Assembly: GCA_903813345.2 (NCBI GenBank)
Contig: CAIIXF020000309.1
Span: 1 to 25,000, forward strand
Reading direction: 5' to 3'
Source: Owenia fusiformis
Lineage: Eukaryota > Annelida > Polychaeta > Sabellida > Oweniidae
Length of the DNA stretch: 25,000 nucleotides
Each line of letters begins with the position of its first letter. Within the stretch, counting starts at the first letter, position 1. Of this stretch, positions 18,351-25,000 are shown piece after piece. A program made the translations under genes and the position numbers. The notes under the pieces are model-generated. The model ran no database searches and had not been told where the DNA came from. It saw only the letters and a program-made list of their open reading frames with translations.

Positions 18351-19063
18351 TCAAACTGTATCTCTTCTTCATCATTTCGTCAGTCTCGAAACTCACGCTG
18401 TCTGCGATTGCCTGTCTCTGGGCGGGGGTGAGCGTAAACTCGATTTCCTCGTCTACGGCCACTGTCGGTCTTTGACCCCCGTGACCTCTAGTCCATGGTG
18501 CATTCAACCTGCTCCTGCACACACGCCCAAGCCTCCTCATGTTTAGCACAATTACTATAGTCACTGTAAAGAAAACCAACAATTGTTTAATATTATACCT
18601 AACCAAAGTATTAATTTACCTTAATTAGAGCCTAAATTCACTGATCTGTCTTTTGACTTTGGCGTTTAAAGTGAGATAGTACAATAACACCTACTGTCCA
18701 GGGTAGACACTTGCATTATGATATGAAATAACTTTAGGTCATCAGTTACAGTGCAAATATATTTCAGGTCACAAATAATAGTAGTTAAAAGCAATAATAA
18801 AAAGTACTCACTCAGTATAAGGGAGATGACAACCACTATAGCAACAACGGGCATGAGCCAGGATGTCGCTTCCTGCTGGCTATCACCTTGATAAACAACC
18901 CCAGTCTCTGTAGTAGCACCCCCCAAAATCCAAGCACGCAGTTTCCCGATGTGATACTCTGTCTTATGACAGGCGGGACATCGCTGCAAATCCTCAACTC
19001 CACACAATCCACATAATCCATAGTATTAGAACATTGACACACACTGTCGCATAAGTTGTCCAT
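18351..19063 (-). pseudogene. Small single-pass membrane protein, probably broken
   Basis: The ATG at 19063 opens a short Cys-rich segment (MDNLCDSVCQCSNT). Reading then has to change frame to continue as CGLCGVEDLQRCPACHK, two CxxC pairs that resemble a zinc ribbon, and ATTETGVVYQGDSQQEATSW. A hydrophobic stretch (LMPVVAIVVVISLIL) ends at a GTGAGT donor at 18811. The next exon (18351-18563, acceptor TTTTCTTTACAG) continues with TIVIVLN, so the 248 bp intron falls inside the presumed membrane helix and the phases agree. The tail is basic, then acidic (VDEEIEFTLTPAQRQ), and ends at GTAAGT, so a further exon is expected. The family is not recognised. In the unshifted frame the Cys-rich part looks slightly like a leucine-rich-repeat N-cap, so its identity is open. 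Confidence 0.4.
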
Positions 19064-19339
19064 GGTGAATAACTTTTCCAAGAATGAAGTAACCTCTCTG
19101 TGCAGGTCACACTCCCAATAGTTCTAAAACCCACTGTCAGCGGTAGTTTATGTAAACAGCTCATCAGCATAAGTCTATTGGGTTTAACGCCTTAGGAATA
19201 ATTATGTAATATTAACTAAGAGGGTTATAAATAACTACATCAAAATTTATTTGAAACAATGATTACAAAACCGTTATTAGATATAATATTGTAACTGTAT
19301 ATAGTATTTACACTTCAGTCGTTTGGTTGTACACCCCTC
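19064..19339. other. AT-rich spacer
   Basis: No feature is seen between the presumed start of the membrane-protein remnant and the end of the triplicated gene. Confidence 0.4.
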
Positions 19340-21371
19340 TCAAATCCACCCCCTCTGCGATTTAAGGTATTGAAACCTTACTGCATTTGATTTAGCGTCC
19401 CATTGTTCATTGATCTCCTCATAATCGCCATCGTCATCTCCAGCACGGTCGTCGGCCAACAACCGGAGTAGCCATAGTTCTTTTACCCACTGGTGTGCTG
19501 GTTCCTGTACTAATCGATGCAGCGCACAAAAATTAAAACACAAGTCTATTTGCGTTGCCAATAAGGACTGGCTGAATGGTGAGTTAGCAAGAATCTCGTA
19601 CAAGACGTGTTGCCTATCACTGGTTGTAGGGTCGAGAGAGTAGACGTCTCCTGGTTGAATAAACGTCAAATTGGCATCACGTACCGGCTCTCGCATAAAG
19701 ACCAACTTCGATCGTGATTCGATGGATGCCTCGAACGGTAGATTGAAGTGGTTCTTTAGCTCTTGATCGGTGTCTGCAATGATCTCCTTAAATTTGAAGA
19801 TATTAATCAATGTCTATACGGCATATTGGTCCTTTACGAGTACCCCACCTGTGGGTGTCATGACCGTGGTGATTCATAAATGATCGCTCTGTTCCTTTAC
19901 AACTCGTGCCGCGTCCTGGCATTCCACCATATGTACGGAAAAAATAGCTATCCAATGTCTCATCAATACTCGGGTTTTGACACACATCGCATTGTGACAC
20001 TCGATCGAGAGATAGGGTGTCATATTGTTGTGTCCTTATCTCACACACTACACCGGACCGCCAGTATATTGCCTTAAGGAAATGTTCTGCGTTAATACAT
20101 GTGATGCTTGTGCATTCAGGAAATGTCATGATTAAGTGTAACTCCACATTTATCACGGCATCTTCCTCCATCTTCTTCCTTCGTACAAGACGTGTTGCCT
20201 ATCACTGGTTGTAGGGTCAAGAGAGTAGACGTCTCCTGGTTGAATAAATGTCAAATTGGCATCACGTACCGGCTCTCGCATAAAGACCAACTTCGATCGT
20301 GATTCGATGGATGCCTCGAACGGTAGATTGAAGTGGTTCTTTAGCTCTTGATCGGTGTTTGCAATGATCTCCTTAAATTTGAAGATATTAATCAATGTCT
20401 ATACGGCATATTGGTCCTTTACGAGGAGTACCCCACCTGTGGGTGTCATGACCGTGGTGATTCATAAATGATCGCTCTGTTCCTTTACAACTCGTGCCGC
20501 GTCCTGGCATTCCACCATATGTACGGAAAAAATAGCTATCCAATGTCTCATCAATACTCGGGTTTTGACACACATCGCATTGTGACACTCGATCGAGAAA
20601 TAGGGTGTCATATTGTTGCGTCCTTATCTCACACACTACACCGGACCGCCAGTATATTGCCTTAAGGAAATGTTCTGCGTTAATACATGTGATGCTTGTG
20701 CATTCAGGAAATGTCATGATTAAGTGTAACTCCACATTTATCACGGCATCTTCCTCCATCTTCTTCCTTCGTACAAGACGTGTTGCCTATCACTGGTTGT
20801 AGGGTCGAGAGAGTAGACGTCTCCTGGTTGAATAAATGTCAAATTGGCATCACGTACCGGCTCTCGCATAAAGACCAACTTCGATCGTGATTCGATGGAT
20901 GCCTCGAACGGTAGATTGAAGTGGTTCTTTAGCTCTTGATCGGTGTTTGCAATGATCTCCTTAAATTTGAAGATATTAATCAATGTCTATACGGCATATT
21001 GGTCCTTTACGAGTACCCCACCTGTGGGTGTCATGACCGTGGTGATTCATAAATGATCGCTCTGTTCCTTTACAACTCGTGCCGCGTCCTGGCATTCCAC
21101 CATATGTACGGAAAAAATAGCTATCCAATGTCTCATCAATACTCGGGTTTTGACACACATCGCATTGTGACACTCGATCGAGAGATAGGGTGTCATATTG
21201 TTGCGTCCTTATCTCACACACTACACCGGACCGCCAGTATATTGCCTTAAGGAAATGTTCTGCGTTAATACATGTGATGCTTGTGCATTCAGGAAATGTC
21301 ATGATTAAGTGTAACTCCACATTTATCACGGCATCTTCCTCCGTAAAACCTTCCTCCATATGTGCATTCAT
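19340..21371 (-). CDS. Unidentified gene with a triplicated middle section
   Basis: Reading leftward, the first ATG is at 21371 (MNAHMEEGFTEEDAVINVEL). Exon A encodes an acidic-to-neutral protein with CDVCQNPS, a CxxC pair, and ends near HDTHRWGT. Exon B encodes DTDQELKNHFNLPFEASIES and ends, in the last copy only, with a unique part (LANSPFSQ to RGWI, stop at 19340) that is Leu-rich, then acidic (DDDGDYEE). In the last copy a 64 nt intron (19774-19837) with GTAAAG and TTGCAG ends joins A to B with matching phase. The section from DAVINV to QHVLYE is present three times. Passing from one copy to the next creates a frame change and stop, so the full array cannot be one simple protein. I do not recognise the family. 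Confidence 0.45.
19596..21345 (-). repeat. Three near-identical 585-588 bp tandem copies inside a gene
   Basis: TCGTACAAGACGTGTTGCC recurs at 19596, 20181 and 20769, and TCACGGCATCTTCCTCC ends each unit at about 20153-20168, 20741-20756 and 21326-21341. Between units lies ATCTTCTTCCT. The copies differ at only a few positions plus a 3 bp insertion (GAG near 20424), so identity is well above 95% by eye. Either the duplication is recent or the region is a tandem misassembly. Confidence 0.9.
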
Positions 21372-21499
21372 TCCTTGTTTTATAACATGTTGTGTTGGCC
21401 AGTGCTCATAATCAATTATGGGCCATGTCAAAGACCTTATGACCTTTAAACAACTTTCTCCCAACGAAATCGCAGACAAGTGATGTTTCACACGCCGGG

Positions 21500-21505
21500 T
21501 TTATA
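21500..21505 (-). promoter_or_regulatory. Possible TATA box for the triplicated gene
   Basis: GGCTATAAACCC on the minus strand lies about 130 nt upstream of the first ATG (21371). Transcription would start near 21470, which leaves a 5' UTR of about 100 nt. A second TATAAA at 21378-21383 is too close to the ATG to serve it. Confidence 0.3.
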
Positions 21506-21789
21506 GCCATACACGAGGACCCAGATCGTTATATGATATCCCACATTCACAACCAGGGAACATACGACATTTTATCTGGCGGATTAAAGGAGGTTTTTGC
21601 CTTGCAATCCTTAGACATATAGATATTCCACATTTTATTTTACAATCTATGTGTTGGATCATTCAAACCAAGAGGGGATGTGGGCGTGTATTGTGTGCGT
21701 ATGAATGGGCACATATTGTGAGCTAGGCTATTTGGTTGTAATATAATACATGGCCATCAAGTTATACATTTTTATCAAAATAGGAGGAT
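21506..21789. other. Spacer upstream of the triplicated gene and of the tRNA
   Basis: No gene. TATTGTGAGCT(A/C)GGCTATTTG(G/A)TTGT occurs at about 21714 and again at about 21903, so short direct repeats flank the tRNA gene at a distance of about 190 bp. Confidence 0.4.
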
Positions 21790-21860
21790 GGAGATATAGC
21801 TCAGTGGTAGAGCAATCGACTGCAGATTGATAGGTCCCTGGTTCGAATCCAGGTGTCTCC
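21790..21860 (+). tRNA. tRNA-Cys (GCA)
   Basis: A 71 nt cloverleaf. Acceptor GGAGATA pairs with TGTCTCC (one G-T pair), the D arm is GCTC/GAGC, the anticodon stem ATCGA/TTGAT holds loop CTGCAGA with anticodon GCA, and the T arm CCTGG/CCAGG holds loop TTCGAAT. Box A (TAGCTCAGTGGTAGAG) and box B (GGTTCGAATCC) are intact. There is no encoded CCA and no intron, and a short T-run (ATTTTA) follows within ten bases as a pol III terminator. It looks functional, though tRNA-derived repeats can look alike. Confidence 0.9.
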
Positions 21861-21962
21861 TAAATTTTATCCTCAGTGGTGCAAATATTATGGATGGTTA
21901 CCTATTGTGAGCTCGGCTATTTGATTGTTATATGAATACAGGGTCTTCACGCCCATAACCTA

Positions 21963-22000
21963 TTTGCTTGTTTGTTTGTTTGTTTATTTGTTTGTTTATT
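21963..22000. repeat. (TTTG)n microsatellite
   Basis: About nine TTTG/TTTA tetramers. It lies just upstream of the 61-65 bp triple repeat. Confidence 0.8.
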
Positions 22001-22062
22001 AATGATTAACCCGCCATCTTCAAAAACAATTCACAAAACACTTATCACAAGTCATACACCCA

Positions 22063-22250
22063 GCTTTTTTGAATTTTCAAATGGCCGCCATCTTGTAACG
22101 GCCGCCAATCTACGTATACATAGAGACGCTTTTTTGAATTTTCAAATGACGGCCATCTTGTAACGGCCGCCCATCTACGTATATACACGCTTTTTTAAAT
22201 TTTCAAATGACGGCCATCTTGTAACGGCCGCCCATCTACGTATATAGACT
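22063..22250. repeat. 61-65 bp tandem repeat, three copies, with YY1-like cores
   Basis: Each unit contains TTTTTT(G/A)AATTTTCAAATG, then (GC/AC)GGCCATCTTGTAACGGCCG or a close variant, then CATCTACGTATA. Units begin near 22065, 22130 and 22191. The first unit has GGCCGCCATCTTG, a good match to a YY1-type site; the others have ACGGCCATCTTG. GC-rich cores in otherwise AT-rich DNA make the block stand out. It probably belongs to a mobile or minisatellite repeat. Confidence 0.8.
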
Positions 22251-23787
22251 ACTTACCCTGTTAAATCTTACAGCCATATTTTAAATTAAGTCTCCATTTT
22301 TCTGAAAAACCTTGTATACTTTTAATTTTTATTGTTTTCATTGAATAAATTTTAAGAATGTAACAAATCGATACATATTGAGAATGTTATTTAAAATAAA
22401 ATATGTTACAATTATATTTTATGAAGTATATTAATAATTTTTTTTACTTCTGTTCTTGTTAAAGACGTATGGGAACCATACACTCTTCCTTCACTTCTGT
22501 TCTCAATCTAAATAAATATAAAGTAAAATTATAGATATTTTTGGGTACACCCTGTAAAATCCAATGAAATATTTTAAATACGTCTTCATTTTTCTGGGTC
22601 ATCTTGTATACTTGATATCATTTTTAATTCTGTAAAATATAATGTTTAAATTAATTAAGAAGCTTTATAGTTTAGAAAATGTTTGTTTTAATTTATTTTA
22701 TTTAAAAAAATTACACAATTATCCAAGGTTTCAATAATATCACTATTATCGCTCTCTTCACTTTCACTTTCATTTTTGACTACTTCCAATTTTTTTTTTT
22801 TTGGGCTGGAATAAAATGTAAAGATAATTCTAGGTTTCTCTACTATATTTTAACATGCAACAGACATCATTGATATCTTCTACAGTTTGAAATAAATAAT
22901 TGTTTGAATTATTTCATACTTTGTACTATTTATTTTCCATTAAGAATTAATTATTTTGAGTCATTCTGTATTTTTTGATTAACATTGTCTCTTAATATTT
23001 ACAAAATCATTTTTGATTCGATAAAATTGATCATCAGTCTAAATGCATGTTTTAGATCTGTCTGATTGAATAAATATTCATTTGACAGTGCAAATTAAAC
23101 ATTCTGTATTACTATACATTTTCATACACAGACAGTAATGAAGTAATTTTATGGTGATTTCTTTTTACATTATAAATTAAAATATACTTACATGGTGTTT
23201 AGGCATTTTCCTCTTTAAAAGTTAATATGAAATTCTAAAAATTTTGTTTGACTTGTGTATTGAAACTACTCAATATGTTATGCATTGTCAGATTTCTGAA
23301 AATCATGCAACATTAGATTAAGATAACGTCACCATAAACTTAAGTGGTTGGCTAGGATTAAACAAGATAAGTACTATCATATTCAAAGACAATGCCATTG
23401 ACTATCATTTTGATTATTTGATAGATAGAACATGGTAATAAAATTGATAGTACAGTTCTCAAGTACAGAGTGGTCAGAAAAATGGAAAGCATACATTTTC
23501 CTCGTCTTTAGGGTTTTACTCCCTAGCATTTACACATTTATACATCAATCTATTTTCCAGTGTACTGGCCTGATTTGTTTTGGTTGTCTTGGGTAAAGCA
23601 TCTACCTTCCCTAAAATGGCCTCATAGGCAAGTAAGGTCAAGTGTAATCACTTCAATTTGAAGGTTAATATAGTTAACCATAATAAAAGAACCACAGCTA
23701 GCGTGCATAAGATTATTACTAGGGACAGTCCCAGAATTGGGTTCGACTCTAGTCTTTGTGAATAGTTTGCTAATGAGTAGGATTTAG
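22251..23787. other. AT-rich spacer with a diverged direct repeat
   Basis: No gene was recognised in about 1.5 kb. ACCCTGTTAAATCTTACAG...GTCTCCATTTTTCTG...CTTGTATACTT (from 22253) is echoed by ACCCTGTAAAATCCAATG...GTCTTCATTTTTCTG...CTTGTATACTT (from 22547), about 290 bp apart. ACACCCTGTA-type ends occur in many invertebrate transposons, so a decayed element is possible. The rest is low-complexity AT-rich DNA. Confidence 0.45.
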
Positions 23788-25000
23788 TCAAAAACATTGG
23801 TTTGACATTTCCGCTAACTGTCCTATGTCTAGTCCCATTGCATTGTCAGTTTGTAATATGTTATTCCATCGAGCCATCTGGTCTTCTGCTACCATGAAAT
23901 CTAACTGTCCTATGTCTAGTCCCATTGCATTGTCAGTTTGTAATATGTTATTCCATCGAGCCATCTGGTCTTCTGCTACCATGAAATCTGTTTTTAAGCT
24001 ACTTTGGTTTAGTGCATTCAAAAGTGTTATTAGTGGCTGATGTATATAGTTTCCTCTTGCTTCCAAGGAAGCATTCCCTTCACAGGCATCGATACTTGGG
24101 AGAAATAAATAGTCATTTAATATTCCAGATGAATTGCACGTGCTATCGATTCTACTTGATTCAAGACTAAGAAGGGATTAAGCCCCTTTGAAGTCAATGG
24201 GAAATTCACGGTTAAGTACAACTTAGATAACATATACAAAGTTTTGAAGCTGATAGAAATCTTCCAGGTTAGAAAACTCAAGTCTAAAAGGCATTTTATG
24301 ATATCTAAGAAGGGTAAGAGTACGATGTAAAATATTTGATAGATCTTCTGGTTCAAACAAATCTGGAGATATATATCTTTTTGTTCATTTCTCAACTGCC
24401 CTGCGTTTTTTCTATATATCTTAGAAGTAGCAAAAGATAGTTTTGGTGATTTACCACAAATGCAAAGAGCTTTTGCACCAGTCTAGTAGTCATAGTAAAG
24501 GAGTAAAGGAGTTAAACATGTTCTTTATATGCTTTCTTATATGCTAATTGGTTATATTTTATACCAGTCATTAAGTATTCAAATCTGGTGTCCATTTTCA
24601 CTGCATAGCTAATGAATTGGTCTCAAAATTCAAATAAGTTTCCGGCGGAAGAATTGGCAATTTTCTCTAAATGATTAATATGGTTGGTCCTCAGCAAACC
24701 CAAACAGACTTTGAGAAATGTCTGATATGAAATTAAATGGAGAATGTGGGGTACATCTCCAGTACATTTTATGTTTCAATAAAAGTTTGATAAGGCGTTC
24801 TTCCTTCCAAATTTCTCTCAACACATGGTTTTTCTGGATCTGATAATCAAGGATATTTCTATGGAAAGCATAGCAAATTGCAAATTTTGGTTCAAAGTGT
24901 TATTATTGTTGATGCAAGATTACTGTTTTATAAGGAAATTTCTTACCTTCGTTGCTGCTAAATCAAAAACAAATGTGTCCCTCCAACAATTGTCTGTGTT
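23788..25000 (-). pseudogene. Heavily decayed multi-exon coding region, possibly envelope-like
   Basis: At the right edge a frame reading CWRDTFVFDLAATK ends at a good donor (AAG|GTAAGA, 24946). Farther left on the minus strand, protein-like pieces appear in different frames separated by stops. They are NHINHLEKIANSSAGNLFEF (stop), QFISYAVKMDTRFEYLMTGI, LFEPEDLSNILHRTLTLLRY, KLYLTVNFPLTSKGLNPF, and finally a frame containing GNYIHQPLITLLNALNQSS and MVAEDQMARWNN, open to 23788. The order and style remind me of the ectodomain of invertebrate retroelement or virus-like envelope proteins, but the resemblance is weak and a host gene is possible. Multiple frame changes mean that no product can be made. 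The gene continues beyond the window. Confidence 0.35.
23816..23989. repeat. Perfect 87 bp tandem duplication, in frame (29 codons)
   Basis: AACTGTCCTATGTCTAG begins at 23816 and again at 23903; the two 87 bp units appear identical. On the minus strand each encodes 29 residues beginning DFMVAEDQMARWNN. The perfect identity shows that the duplication is young compared with the stop-ridden sequence around it. Confidence 0.9.

Noticed and set aside
8000-19000. Polinton terminal inverted repeats and 6 bp target duplications
   Set aside because: Looked for long inverted repeats at the edges of the Polinton region and found none by eye; the element ends are probably lost.
19803-19840. Programmed +1 frameshift joining exon A to exon B
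   Set aside because: The frames do overlap by a few bases, but a 64 nt GT-AG intron with matching phase and a branch-like TTGATTAAT explains the join better, and no slippery sequence is evident.
19880-21411. Repeated 65-73-codon plus-strand ORFs
   Set aside because: They are antisense shadows of exon A, repeated because the segment is triplicated.
21934-22262. A transposon bounded by ATACAGGGT and ACCCTGTTA
   Set aside because: The 9 bp inverse match is too short, no target duplication is visible, and the right end also belongs to a different direct-repeat pattern.

Overview
This window is AT-rich, intron-bearing DNA from an invertebrate nuclear genome. It carries a eukaryotic tRNA-Cys, GT-AG exon boundaries, a ~169 bp satellite array, a 5'-truncated LINE and a decayed Polinton/Maverick-type element. 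One inserted repeat opens with a CCCAACGAACGAAG palindrome followed by a TCCG/TCTG-rich tract. I associate that style with bivalve and other lophotrochozoan genomes, so a mollusc is my best guess, but the species cannot be read from the window.

Layout. 1-1140: spacer and a LINE 3' end (minus strand). 1150-1600: ATTGG-rich degenerate repeats and a 37 bp duplication. 1947-3550: remnants of an unidentified minus-strand gene, including one clean 75-codon exon (3326-3550). 3947-5400: satellite array. 5530-8263: spacer with several short tandem repeats. 8309-18100: two related, damaged copies of a Polinton-like unit. 18351-19063: a small, probably broken membrane-protein gene. 19340-21371: an unidentified gene whose middle 585-588 bp is present three times. 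21790-21860: tRNA-Cys. 21960-22250: a microsatellite and a triple 61-65 bp repeat. 22260-23780: AT-rich spacer. 23788-25000: a badly broken coding region on the minus strand.

The Polinton part. Copy 1 has a minus-strand polymerase body (zinc-finger region and exonuclease motifs, 8309-9690), an intact 316-codon minus-strand ORF of unknown function (10032-10982), and a plus-strand run of exons (11560-12867). The last plus-strand exon encodes the polymerase segment that should lie just before the zinc-finger region. Copy 2 has a truncated integrase (13907-14473), the polymerase C-terminal half with the DTDS motif (14611-15975), a twice-frameshifted relative of the 316-codon ORF (16077-17078) and the first plus-strand exon only (17664-17798). 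In both copies the unknown ORF and the first exon sit head to head about 580 bp apart, and the polymerase body is on the strand opposite to its own 5' exons. The simplest reading is an inversion of about 3.1 kb inside the polymerase gene, followed by duplication and unequal deletion. A non-autonomous repeat (13141-13923) lies at the junction of the two copies and ends the integrase frame. No capsid, ATPase or protease gene was recognised and no element termini were found, so this looks like a dead, rearranged remnant.

Most coding calls are exon-level readings by eye from ORFs and splice-like sites. No database search was possible.
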